DNA of 64,000 bases, from NCBI RefSeq assembly GCF_030035675.1, contig NC_084482.1, forward strand, positions 228,910,943-228,974,942, given 5' to 3'. The notes under the pieces were generated by a model, which worked only from the letters and a program-made list of their open reading frames with translations, was not told the origin of the DNA and searched no databases. The DNA comes from Rhineura floridana (taxonomy: Eukaryota; Chordata; Lepidosauria; Squamata; Rhineuridae). Of the stretch, positions 11,110-27,779 are shown in pieces. The number at the start of each line of letters is the position of its first letter. The stretch's first letter is position 1. Made by a program: the position numbers and the translations under genes.

Positions 11110-12461
11110 GCTTCTTGTTATATGGGTTGCTGGGAAACTGGAGACAAAGGGAGGTTGCCCAGAGCTCCAGTGGCCCCAGGCAACCTTGCAGGGGAAGGGC
11201 CGTGGCTCGATCCCCAGTGGTAGCATGTCCAGGCCAGCCCTTCCCAAGATCCACTGCTAGTTCGTGTAAGACAATCCTGACCTAGATGGACCTCAATGGG
11301 AAACAGTCAATACCATAAAATTGACAAATCTTGTTGAACAGAAGGAAGGCAACTTTATCATTGTTTTGTGGAGAAATGGAATATGGTCCTAATGTATCAG
11401 TCCAATAAAGAGCGGGAAGACACAAACCTATTTATTATACAGCCATGTTACCAAATTCGTCCAAGCTACACAGGAAGTGGATTGGACTGTGAAAGACCAA
11501 CCCAAATGGTGTTTACACTCTGACAAATTTGTAGGGCAGTCCAATATCTCAGAGAGGAGGTCAGGTCTCCTGCTCTGCTGGTGCGTTCACTATAGCTGCC
11601 CAATTTCCCTGCTTTTTAAAGTTTGATAGAAATAGCTGTGGGCTATAGGAACATTCTTAAACCGCAAGGTTTTTTGCCTATGAGTGAATACTCTTAGGAA
11701 TGCTGTAATCTCTATACTTGGATTAGATAAACAGTATTGTTGAAATGTACCTGCTAGTCCTATCACCTGCTTGTATTTATTCAATACATTTTACATCGTT
11801 GATGTTTTTATTCTCTTCTTCTTCTTGTTGGTACTTTATTTTAACTGGCTTGGATTTTAATTAATAACAACAAAGAAGCTTTCTGTGCTCAGAGGCTCAG
11901 GATGGGCTGAGGAGCAATTCTTGACAAGCAGAATGAAGCGGCAGCGGACACCACATTGCTTTAATTAAAGATTATTGCACAAAGCTGACAATACAAGATT
12001 AAAAAGAGAAGCAGCTCTCGCTACCAGAGTTCAAGCCAGATGCCATATATAGTATCATACTCCATACGGACTCTTGTTGGCGTACAAAATCCATCTTGAT
12101 CAGGCAGCTATACACATGCACCTATTCTCCTTACACCAACTCCTGTGGTCACTGGGAGGCAAAGTTAAATCATTGCTGGTGACCAGCTGGATGCTTAATC
12201 ATAGGACTATTCAAAGATGCTGGCTCCAGTTAGGTTCATTGCCCATGCTCAGATACACCAATAGAAACTTCTGCCATACTCTAAGCATTAGTAGAGTTGG
12301 TCCTTTCACAGAACTTTTGCTTACTATTCATTTCTTTCTAAAATTTATATGCTGCTTAACACCCTCATTTTCTAAGCAGCATTATTAAGGTTTGGTCAAA
12401 GAAACTCTTCGTTATTCATCAGCTTTCTCCTGGGTTTCAACCTGTTAAATTGAAGGGGTTG
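11110..12461. other. Downstream flank of gene A, unclassified
   Basis: AT-rich sequence with no recognisable gene; part is presumably the 3' UTR of gene A. The closest good polyadenylation signal on the minus strand is AATAAA (TTTATT at 11835-11840), about 620 bp past the stop codon. No repeat family recognised. Confidence 0.4.
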
Positions 12462-19072
<6,611 letters not shown>

Positions 19073-19139
19073 CTTTGGTCTTTGCTCCAGTGCAGGGTCA
19101 GATCCTCTGCGGCCGATTACTTTTTTGAGGGAAGGAGTG

Positions 19140-19589
19140 CCTGAATTTGGGGCAAGGAGCAGATCACGCCTGGCACAAGTCTCCTGCGTACAAGTTTGGA
19201 AGTTCTTTGCAAGAAGCGCTGGAGGATTTTAGGTAGAGGCAGGAGGACTCACTGCAAGGAAAACAAACGGGCTTCAGGACACAGACGGACACCAGAGACT
19301 GGGGTGTGCAGGGGACGAAGAGGACAGGTGCGGAGTTCCACCTTCTAAGAGGCCGAGACCCAAATCTTCATGCAGCCCACATTCAGGTAAGGTGACAGGA
19401 CGTCTCTGTCACCCCATCAACCCAGAGAGCACCCCGTCTCCTTGAGCCCTCCTGCCCACAAAAGCAATGCTTGTACCACTCTCCCGCCCACCGCAAAAAA
19501 GCCCACTACCACATTGCCTCCTCTGTTCACTCCCCCCATGTCAAAAAAGGCGAACTCCTATTATGGTGAACTGCAGAACTTCTAACGAA
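19140..19589. other. Upstream of gene A, unclassified
   Basis: GC-moderate sequence with no clear repeat or gene; it may hold a non-coding first exon of gene A. Nothing diagnostic. Confidence 0.35.
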
Positions 19590-19847
19590 GTTTTAACCAA
19601 AGCTTGGAAGATTACTTTTAAAAAGTAATAAATTACAGTTACAATTGCATGCCCCCCAAAAAAGTAGTAATTACCATTACAATCACAATTGCTCTGAAAG
19701 TAACTGATTACATTGTTTTTTTCTCAAAAGTAATCGCTACAGTTACATTTCAGTTACTTTTTTAAAAAAAAAAACGCCTACAAGGTGCTGGCCTTGGCTG
19801 TTGCACATCTAAGTAGCCTAAAACCACATTAAAAATAAACACACATG

Positions 19848-20413
19848 CGGAGGTGCCTTACGAGGAAAGGTTGCAGCATTTGGGGCTTTTTAGTTTAGAG
19901 AAAAGGCGGGTCAGAGGAGACATGATAGAAGTGTATAAAATTATGCATGGCATTGAGAAAGTGGATAGAGAAAAGTTCTTCTCCCTCTCTCATAATACTA
20001 GAACTCGTGGACATTCAAAGAAGCTGAATGTTGGAAGATTCAGGACAGACAAAAGGAAGTACTTCTTTACTCAGCGCATAGTTAAACTATGGAATTTGCT
20101 CCCACAAGATGCAGTAATGGCCACCAGCTTGGACGGCTTTAAAAGAAGATTAGACAAATTCATGGAGGACAGGGCTATCAATGGCTACTAGCCATGATGG
20201 CTGTGCTCTGCCACCCTAGTCAGAGGCAGCATGCTTCTGAAAACCAGTTGCCGGAAGCCTCAGGAGGGGAGAGTGTTCTTGCACTCGGGTCCTGCTTGCG
20301 GGCTTCCCCCAGGCACCTGGTTGGCCACTGTGAGAACAGGATGCTGGACTAGATGGGCCACTGGCCTGATCCAGCAGGCTCTTCTTATGTTCTTATGTTC
20401 TTATGTTCTTATG
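19848..20413 (+). mobile_element. CR1 LINE 3' end, 5'-truncated
   Basis: Open for 112 residues, MPYEERLQHLGLFSLEKRR to KFMEDRAINGY, then the CR1 3' UTR with CCAGTTGCCGGAAGCCTCAGG, ending in TTCTTATG repeats. Nearly the same sequence as the CR1 at 364-900 in opposite orientation. The intact frame points to a young insertion. Confidence 0.88.
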
Positions 20414-20727
20414 AGGTAGTAGAATAATTATTTTTATCCATAAGATAGCAGTGATGGTCTCTCCGCTGGTAAGGGAGGTGGGGAGGGAGGCTGAGGCCAC
20501 TACTCAGATCTTTGCACATCAAACCAAGTGCAACCCCCCCACTCAGGCAGCCAGCACAATCTCTCTCACTTAACCACCTGCCGGACCCTGCCCTGCCACC
20601 AACTAAGGGACACTCACTCAAGCAAACATTTTCCCCTGAGATGCAAAAAAGTTAAAATACTGCAAACGCAGCACAGTAGCCAGAGAGGGTGGTGGAGGCC
20701 ACTTTGTGTGCCAAGTACAAACACTAT

Positions 20728-20750
20728 TCACACACACACACACACACACG
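20728..20750. repeat. (CA)n microsatellite
   Basis: About eleven CA units inside the hAT element. Confidence 0.85.
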
Positions 20751-21239
20751 TCGTAACCTTTCCCCTCCACTATCTCCATTCTGCTGCTGCCTCCTTCTCC
20801 TCCTTTATCCATGTTCTTGCCCTCCAGCTCCTTTTCCCCTCCCCTCCATTCTTCACCACCACCGTCCATTTTTTAAACAATTGTTTTCTCCACCCCACCC
20901 CGTCTCACTCTCCACCTCCTCCCTCGTCGTCTCCTAAACACCCACAGAGCATGAGGGAAGAGCGACGCTGCACAGAAGCCCAGTTTGAGACACATGATTT
21001 TCATCCACAAATCAGAGGAGCAGAAGACTTCCCCTGCTCCCCCCCCCAAGTAATGCCCAAAAGTAATGCTGGAAACATTATAATTACTCCACAAAAGTAA
21101 TAAAATTACTCCTAGTTCTATTACAATCAAAATGTAAAGGAATTACCCACTTGTTCCTCAAATAAGTAATGAATTACAAGTACTTGCAACGTCATTACTT
21201 GTAACAAATTACTTCCAAGCTCTGGTTTTAACAAAAATA

Positions 21240-22050
21240 TAACCTTAAGAGCCACCTCCATACCTGGGGACTGGAAAGCGGCCAATGTAATGCCAATATT
21301 TAAGAAGGAATAAAGGGAGAGAACCTGGAAATTACAGGTGGATTAATGTCTGTTCTGGGGAAACAGGTGGAAAGTACCATCAAAGATTTTTTTAAAAAAA
21401 GGCTACAGAAGGACAAGCCATGCTGAACCAGAGCCAGCATGGCTTCACATCTATCCCATTAAAGCCCTTTGAGAATGTCATCAAGGGTTCAGATAAGGGT
21501 GACCCAGTAGACACTGCGTACTTTGGCTTTCAAAAAGCAACAAGCTACGTCACTAAAATCTCTGGAGTAAGCCTAGCAGTCATGATGCCAGAGGAGATGT
21601 CCTATTGTGGATCGGGAACTTGGTAGGATACAGGAAGCAGATAGTAGGAACAACTGGGCTGTTCTCCCAATGGAGGGCTGTTGAAAATGGAGTCTCCTCC
21701 AGGATCAGTATTGGGACCTCCTGTGCTTTTTAACTTGTTCGTAAATGAGCAGAGTTAGGCATGAGCAGTGACGTGACCAAGTTTGCTGAAGAAAGAAAAC
21801 TGTTCCGGGTTGTTAAGTCCAAAACTGATTGCGAAGAAGGTGCTTAAAGCAAAAATCCCTGCAAACTGGGTGGACGGGCAGTAAAATCGGCAAATGTAAT
21901 TCAATGTACACAACTGTCAAGTGGGCTAGGTTGGCCAATGGCCTCATCCAGCTGGCATGTCTTAAATTCTCATTGATGCTGGACTAGGTGGGCCTCTTTT
22001 GGCTGGACCCACCTTCAGGGCTCTTCCTACATTCTTATTTAGCTTGAATC
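21240..22050 (+). mobile_element. CR1 RT fragment, decayed
   Basis: Broken readings of GDWKAANVMPIFKKE, HAEPEPAWLHIY, GDPVDTAYFGFQKA and a FADDTKLF-equivalent near 21780-21810. Many stops; old. GTGGGCCTCTTTTGGCTGGACC near 21985 is its 3' UTR remnant. Confidence 0.65.
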
Positions 22051-22079
22051 CAGCCTCACAGGGCTATCGTCTTTGCAGC

Positions 22080-22260
22080 AGAAGGGCTGTAGTCCAGTGG
22101 TTAGATCCAAGTTCAATCCCCAATAGCATCTCCAGGTAAGGCCTGAAACCCTTCAGTGAGTGTGAAGAGTACTTAGCTAGAATCATAGAACAGTAGAGTT
22201 GGAAGGGTCCATATAAGGTCATCCAGTCCAACTCCCAGCTCAGGTCTTATTGGGTATAAA
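22080..22260. mobile_element. tRNA-SINE piece (+) and CR1 3' end (-)
   Basis: 22080-22170: GTCCAGTGGTTAGATCCAAGTTCAATCCCC, a SINE head on the plus strand. 22178-22240: AATCATAGAACAGTAGAGTTGGAAGG, the classical CR1 3' end on the minus strand. Confidence 0.6.
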
Positions 22261-22479
22261 TCTGTTTCCCTTGCTATAACGATCCAGATTCCTTCTGCTG
22301 CTCTCCAGGCACATCCAGATTAGGGGCGGGTAAAGTCCCCCTGCCTGCAATCCCAGAGTGCAGACAAGCCTGACAGACCAATTGCCTGATATTGACAGAC
22401 GGCAGCGTCAGAGGCTCCCGTCTACACCAGCCCTCGATTCGGAACCATGAGGACTGGAACCTTCCTTTCCTGGAAGGGC

Positions 22480-22625
22480 CCTCGCTCAGCGGTTATAGCA
22501 CCGGCCTTCCATGCAGAAGGTCCCAGCTTCAACCCCCACTGGCGTAGGGCTGGGAGAGACCGCCGCTGCCAGCCAGTGCAGACAGTAATGAGCTAGATGG
22601 CCTGACTCAGTATGACGCACCTTCC
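22480..22625 (+). mobile_element. tRNA-derived SINE
   Basis: CGCTCAGCGGTTATAGCACCGG (box A), AGCTTCAACCCCCAC (box B), and the body GAGCTAGATGGCCTGACTCAGTATGACG. Confidence 0.7.
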
Positions 22626-23420
22626 TCTCCTCCAGCATTCGCAGAGGCAGCGTTGACCTCCCGGCTTGGCGGAGAGGAGGAAAGGGCCTCCGAGGGGCAT
22701 TTATGCAGGGGGTGGATCCCGCCACCCCCCAGCATCGCCTGGCGTTGCACCCCCCTCCTCGCCCCCCTCTTCCCAGGCTGCACCCCAATTGCGCTTTGCA
22801 CTCACCCGATTCCTCGCAGGACGAGCCAGGCAGCGGGGGGGGGCGGCGCAGGGCTGCTCAAGCCACGCCCCCTTTCCCAGGGGAAGGGGCAGGACGGGGG
22901 AGGGTCAGCGCCCAGCCCCCCCCTCTTTTCTCTCTGGGAAGCGGCGCTCTCTGGGTTTAACCCTTAAAAGACTGCGTCTCCCTTGGGGGGCCTCCCAAGC
23001 CCGTCTTTTTGCAGAAAGCGCTTCTCTCCGTTGCGGCGGCTCTGCGGGGGGAGCGCCTCTGCACCCCCCCCGGGGCTACTTCCCCCCCCCATGCATGCAT
23101 GCGCGCGCATGCACGATATAAAAGAAAAATCTCTTTTTGGGGGTTGGGGAAGAGACCCTCAGAGCAAGCCTGAGAGAGCGCTCACGCCCCCCCCCCGCCT
23201 GCATGCCTGGATGGGCGGAGCGGTGCGAAGACGGGACCCCCCCCGCTCCAGTCCCCCCTCCCCTCCCCCAATTCTATTCTCTGGGAAAGGGGGGAGGGCC
23301 TGGGGCGTTGCAGGCGGGGGGGGTCGATTTACGGCCACAGCCCTGGAGGGGCGGCGCGTTGCACCCCGCAATATGGGAGAGAGGTGGGGGGGCGGATAAA
23401 GGGCTGTCACAGTGGAGGGG
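22600..23420. promoter_or_regulatory. GC/CpG-rich island, candidate promoter of gene A
   Basis: Visibly CpG-dense with long C and G runs, unlike its surroundings. It contains a purine-pyrimidine block (ATGCATGCATGCGCGCGCATGC at 23090-23111) and several G-runs. It lies 3.5 kb upstream of gene A's SCAN exon. On the minus strand the border reads AAGGGTTAAACCC, similar to AAGGGTTAAAG in the islands at 41393 and 43167. Long open frames here are compositional, not genes. Confidence 0.55.
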
Positions 23421-23469
23421 GGCGGCGCTCCTGCATTTATTCTGCTTTCTTCGTTACATATTGGGAGCT

Positions 23470-23615
23470 CCATCGAGCTCAGCAGTGTCTACACTGGCTG
23501 GCAGCAATAGCTCTTCCAGGCTTCAGGCAGGAAGTCCTTTGCCAGCCCTACTATTGGGGATTGAACTGGGAGGGGGGGGGAGGCTTCTGCATGCTCTTGC
23601 ACCAGCATCAAGCCT
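23470..23615 (-). mobile_element. tRNA-derived SINE, degenerate
   Basis: Complement shows AGAGCATGCAGAAGCC and GTTCAATCCCCAATAGTAGG (box B region). Opposite end CAGTGTCTACACTGGCTGGCAGC. Confidence 0.5.
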
Positions 23616-23639
23616 CATTTTTTCCTCACAGCAACCCTT

Positions 23640-24215
23640 TTTTGTCACCATGAAGGTGGTGGTGGTGATGTGCCTCCAAGTTGACTATGACTCATGGCGA
23701 CCCCATGAATCAGTGACCTCCAAGAGCATCTGTCGTGAACCACCCTGTTCAGATCTTGTAAATTCAGGTCTGTGGCTTCCTTTATGGAATCAATCAATCT
23801 CTGGTTTGGCCTTCCTCTTTTTCTACTCCCTTCTCCTTTTCTCAGCATTAGTCTTTTCTAGTGAAATATGTCTTCTCATGATGTGTCCAAAAGTACGATA
23901 ACCTCAGTTTCATCATTTTAGCTTTTAATGATAGTTCTGGTTTAATTTGTCCTAACACCCAATTATTTGCCTTTTTCACAGTCCATGATGTACTCAAAGC
24001 TCTCCTCCAACACCACATCTCAAATGTGTTGATTTTTCTCTTATCTGCCTTTTTCACTGTCCAACTTTCACACCCATACATAGAGATCTGGAATATCATG
24101 GTGTGAATGATCCTGACTTTAGTGTTCAGTGACGCATCTTTGCATTTGAGGACTTTTTCAAGTTCTCTCACAGCTGCCCTCCCCAGTCCTAGCCGCCTTC
24201 TGATTTCTTGACTAT
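23640..24215 (-). mobile_element. RTE/BovB-like LINE 3' fragment
   Basis: On the minus strand: MRELEKVLKCKDASLNTKVR, CESWTVKKADKRKINTFEMW, NWVLGQIKPELSL and then RKRGRPNQRLIDSIKEATDL and NLQDLNRVVHDRCSWRSLI. One frame change separates the two readable blocks. The 3' end is near 23650. Confidence 0.8.
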
Positions 24216-24990
24216 TGTCACAATGAAGTTAAAGCTTAGCATTGCCTACACTGGCTGGAGATGCCACTGTGACCTTCTACGTGCAAGGCAGGCACTCCAG
24301 ACTTTGGGTGCTGATTGTAACCAAACTACAGTACGGTTTGCAGTATTCATCTGTTAGTTGGGTGGGGTAGGATTCCTCTTTTTTTGTGCAATACCGTTGG
24401 GCGAGCATTTTTTAGACAAAATTGCTCCTCTGTTGTGTATCCCAGTGCTGGTGTCACTTTGACACATGTGTGTGTGTGTAAAGTGGCAAATAAATGAAAT
24501 AAATAAATGGCTTGTGCAAACTCGTAATCAGAGATAGGTGACGAAAGCATGCTTTTATTTTGGGGGGAAATGCAAATTTCACAAGAACTCTAAAAAGCAT
24601 AAACAAACCACTTATCAAGACCGCAGCTGCTTTTGAAACAGTTTTTTAATATTCCACTTTTCTCTTGTGAGTCTGGCCTGGGACAAGGGGGTGGGGGAGG
24701 TAAGCCTCTCCTTCCCTATAAGCAACCCCCTAATGTGGCATAACGTCTCTCTAACAAGAACAAGCCACCAATAGAGATAAACTGAGTCACATAAAGAAAG
24801 CCTCTGAGCACAAGCAGAGTGTTTCTTTCCTACCATCAGGTATCTCCAGCAATATTCAGCAATATTCCCAGGATCAGAGGGGCAAACCTGGGGAATGCAG
24901 AGATAGGGCCAATGAAGAAAAAAAAATCAATATAAAGAACATAATCCTTTCCCACAGCCCCCAAACAAGTACAAACACCAAGTGTGCTCT
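24216..24990. other. Intergenic, unclassified
   Basis: Contains a short (TG)n at 24466-24478 and an A-rich SINE/LINE tail (AATAAATGAAATAAATAAATGG, 24488-24509). No gene seen. Confidence 0.4.
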
Positions 24991-25310
24991 ATTTATTTAT
25001 TCAATTTATATCCTACCTTTCCTCCTGGAGGAGCTCAGGGTGGCAAATGTGTCAATAGCAAAACAACTCTTAAAAAAGCATTCTAAAATAGCTAAAAAGT
25101 TTCTAAACACCAGTGATCTTTGGGTTGCCAGGGGCAGTGTCTTTCAGCCATCAAAATACAGGACCCTAACTTGTGGAATTCCCTTTGGCTCTTGAGATAT
25201 TTTTAGGATGAGTGATTATGATTAATTTTAATTGTTTTCAATACTGACTTTTAAGCTACCCTGGGATCTTAGGGTGAAGGGCAGGAAACAGATTGAATAA
25301 ATAATGATAA
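24990..25310. mobile_element. Two L2 3' fragments, opposite strands
   Basis: 24990-25040 on the minus strand (TTATTTATTCAATTTATATCCTACC). 25110-25310 on the plus strand (ACTTGTGGAATTCCCTTTGG to GATTGAATAAATAATG). Confidence 0.55.
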
Positions 25311-25594
25311 CAGAAAGAGCAGGATGCCACCGTCCTGGTAAGCAAGTTTGGGATTGCAGCTGGTGAGACAGATACGCAAGAGCTTTTCCTGCCCCACAGA
25401 GTGAACTGCAGAGCTCAGGGACACTTCACTGCTTGGATCCTTGCCTTGTGGCTCCCAGCCTTGATGTCTGAGCTGCCACCGGGCTTCCAACCTCCTAAAA
25501 TATTCAAGGAACAATATTAAAAACTGTGCACAGTGGCGGGGATGGAAAGAAGGACATAGAAAGCCTTGTGGGGGGGCAATGAAAAGACTCTGCA

Positions 25595-25860
25595 GGTATC
25601 ATCATCATCATCATCATCATTTTATTTGTATGCCGCCTTTCCACATAAAATTGTGCTCAAGGCGGCTTACAACAAGGTGAACAAAAATACATGTCAAAAA
25701 CAATTGCAAAAACAATTTCCTAATAACAAAAAATAATAAAACAGTGACATAACAAATATAATAACCAAAAACAACTTTTCAACATTATGAACATAATAAA
25801 ACAATTATTTAAAAACAAAAAAGTAACCATTAACACCCCAAACCCCTAAAGAAAACCATT
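25595..25860 (-). mobile_element. L2 3' UTR with (ATC)n
   Basis: (ATC)n at 25598-25620, then GTATGCCGCCTTTCCACA and CTCAAGGCGGCTTACAACA: the GGCGG / CCGCC pair typical of this L2 tail. The A-rich remainder (to 25860) is its degraded 3' UTR. Confidence 0.6.
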
Positions 25861-25899
25861 TACTGTATCTCCTACAAAACTTCATTATTCAGAGGGGAG

Positions 25900-26070
25900 G
25901 CTTGTTTTGTATCAGCACATGTCTACTCAGAAGTACTTCTCACTGAGTTCACTGGGGCTTACTCCCAATAAATTGGTGATAGGATTGCAGTAATCCTATC
26001 CCCTTATTTGAGAGTAAGCCCCATTAAACTCAATGAGACTTATTGTTGAGTAGACAGCATATAGGTTTGC
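25900..26070. repeat. Palindromic interspersed repeat
   Basis: TCTACTCAGAAGTACTTCTC...GGGGCTTACTCCCAATAAA, then the opposed half GAGTAAGCCCCATTAAACTCAATGAGACTTATTG. Large inverted symmetry. See also 47610-47730. Confidence 0.55.
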
Positions 26071-26232
26071 ACTGTAACTCTTCTATTTGGCCAACAGTTA
26101 CAGCATTTTCTTTGAAGGCGCACTTCATGTTGCAATCACATTTGAAATATACAATGCACAATATGTACTACTGAAGATTTGCTGCTTTCCATAAGAGATG
26201 GTCAGGATTTTCTCCCTTTTCCTTTCTCTTCA

Positions 26233-26514
26233 TTACAAAGTCTTAGGTTGGGTTTCTGATTTCTCTTCTGTTAGGTCTTTAAATCCCAACTTTTCCAGCG
26301 GTTCTTTGGACATAAGTTGCCTCTCCATTCTGCATTCTAAATATTCTTTTGATTCCTGTCTGCACAAAGCATTCTCAAACCTATTCTCCTTCAGACACTT
26401 CATGAATTTTTCTTTGAATGCTGTACATTCACCGAAATTATCCAAAGGGAAAGAGCCTTTGTCTGGTGGCCTCGGCTTGAAGCTTTCAGTCCCGAAGTTC
26501 ATAGCCGTAGACAT
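26233..26514 (-). CDS. COX19: COX19-like protein, intronless copy
   Basis: 93 residues starting [20 protein letters not shown]. It has the COX19 fold: a twin CX9C motif, [11 protein letters not shown] (about residues 30-40) and [11 protein letters not shown] (about 51-61), with FxNALC and [10 protein letters not shown] around them. The C-terminus reads [23 protein letters not shown]19 is a small soluble intermembrane-space/cytosolic copper-related factor needed for cytochrome c oxidase assembly; the four Cys form two disulfides. The length matches the family (about 90). Vertebrate COX19 is, as I recall, a multi-exon gene; here the frame is unbroken, so this is probably a retrocopy. The sequence before the Met (GATCTTCGCC) is a fair Kozak context. 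It starts 53 bp after the stop of zinc-finger gene D on the same strand. No poly(A) remnant or target duplication is obvious, so an original gene with lost introns cannot be excluded. Confidence 0.88.
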   Translation of the reverse strand: MSTAMNFGTESFKPRPPDKGSFPLDNFGECTAFKEKFMKCLKENRFENALCRQESKEYLECRMERQLMSKEPLEKLGFKDLTEEKSETQPKTL

Positions 26515-26567
26515 GGCGAAGATCCTCTCCCCTGGCAGCCGCTGTGCCTCTTAGCAAACCATGCATG

Positions 26568-26996
26568 TTACTCTACTAGAGTGCAATTCATGGGTGTTTC
26601 ACTGGAGAATGGAGATTGGTGTGGTTTCTTCTCACTGTGATATAAACCATCATGTTTATAAAGGCTTCTTCTAGTCCTGAAGTTAGTTCCACACTCCATG
26701 CATTTAAATGGTTTCTCCCCTGTGTGGCTTGCTTGATGCTGATAAAGGTGTCCTTTAGTTTTGAAGTTCTTTCCACATTCTATACATTTATAAGGCTTCT
26801 CCCGTGTGGATTCTTTCACGTTTACAAAGCTTTCCTTTATTGCCGAAGCTCTTTCCAAAATCTGTATGTTCATATGGCTTCCCCCCTGTGTGAGTTCTGT
26901 AGTGTGAAGTAAGCTTGGCATTCTCTCTGAAGCACCTTCTACGCTCTGTGCATTGATATGGCCCCATACAATCCTCACGATCCTGCACATCACCTG
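26568..26996 (-). pseudogene. Gene D zinc-finger exon, frameshifted
   Basis: Acceptor CCCTCAAGCAG/GTGATGTG, in the same phase as the paralogues. The first part reads DREDCMGPYQCTERRRCF, a finger whose Cys spacing is wrong. Then comes a finger without its Cys pair (YEHTDFGKSFGNKGKL), and the frame stops after ERIHTGEAL. In another frame two sound C2H2 fingers follow: YKCIECGKNFKTKGHLYQH and FKCMECGTNFRTRRSLYKH. The second ends HDGLYH instead of HxxxH. The tail is SETPMNCTLVE. One frame change plus lost Cys residues mark a pseudogene. Confidence 0.8.
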
Positions 26997-27293
26997 CTTG
27001 AGGGGAGGAAAAAATCCTGTTAGTAGCACAAGGCAGAAATGGGAAGGGATGCTGTCTAAGTTCAGTGTCATTGAAGAGGGTGGAGCTTGAACACTATTTT
27101 AAGAGCACCACTTCAGCCTTCACAACCAACCCGAGGTCTGTGGATGAAGAAAAACTCAGAGGAAGGAGATACTTCGCCCAAGAGAACTCGCAGCCTGATA
27201 GGTCAGTCTGCCCTGGAAGATATTACACAGGAATGTAGGGTGGGTGAAATATTCAGTTCCATAAAGGCCCTACAATGTAGCTAAACATCTACC

Positions 27294-27390
27294 TGCTGAG
27301 GTGTCCTTCCCGTCTTCTTTGGAGTCCTGGTTAGGCAGATCTCCTTCTTCCAAACAGGAAATGAGGCCTGGCTTGTTCAAGGAAACAGGC
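27294..27390 (-). pseudogene. Gene D KRAB-B-like exon, copy 1
   Basis: Minus-strand reading KPGLISCLEEGDLPNQDSK then EDGKDTSA with donor CAGCAG/GTAGAT. It matches gene B's exon ([18 protein letters not shown]). Confidence 0.6.
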
Positions 27391-27559
27391 AAGCTTAGTC
27401 ACATTTGAACATATTTGGGCATTCCAAATCAACCCCCTCCCCATGACTTCAAAGCTAAGAAGAGGAATCATTTTGATTTTTATCAATTTGAGTTTTAATA
27501 ATGTTTTTATTCTATGGCTGTTGTTTTTAACATGTTGTAAACTACTTTCATGTTTTTTA

Positions 27560-27760
27560 ACGAAATAGCTATATTTTTACAGCTTTTATATCCTGTCCTT
27601 CCCCCCAGTAGGAGCCCAGGGCAGCAAACGAAAGCACTAAGGACACTTTATAAAGCAATACCAACAGAGACGCAGACTGGGATAAGGTCTCCACTTAAAA
27701 GGCTTGTTGAAAGAGGAAGGTCTTCAACAGGCACCGAAAAGATAACAGAGATGGCACCTG
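27560..27760 (-). mobile_element. L2 3' fragment
   Basis: CTTTTATATCCTGTCCTTCCCCCCAGTAGGAGCCC to AAAGGCTTGTTGAAAGAGGAAGG is the complement of the L2 C-terminus and 3' UTR. Confidence 0.65.
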
Positions 27761-27779
27761 TCTGATATTTAAATACTAC

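Larger units (their letters stand above)
19598..21224. mobile_element. hAT-type nonautonomous element with 8-bp TSD, split by CR1
   Basis: A perfect 8-bp duplication GTTTTAAC flanks it (19590-19597 and 21225-21232). Ends: CAAAGCTTGGAAGATTACTTTT on the left and the complement of AAATTACTTCCAAGCTCTG on the right. Subterminal regions on both sides are packed with GTAAT / ATTAC motifs in opposite orientation. No transposase frame is visible. A plus-strand CR1 (19848-20413) and a (CA)n tract (20729-20750) lie inside, so the element was about 1.06 kb before the CR1 came. Confidence 0.82.

Noticed and set aside
22653-23901. Several long frames in the GC-rich island (up to 254 codons)
   Set aside because: Overlapping Pro/Arg/Gly-rich readings in several frames are what stop-poor GC-rich DNA gives; no domain, and one runs into BovB-like sequence.
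26198-26554. 118-codon plus-strand frame
   Set aside because: Shadow of the COX19 frame on the other strand.
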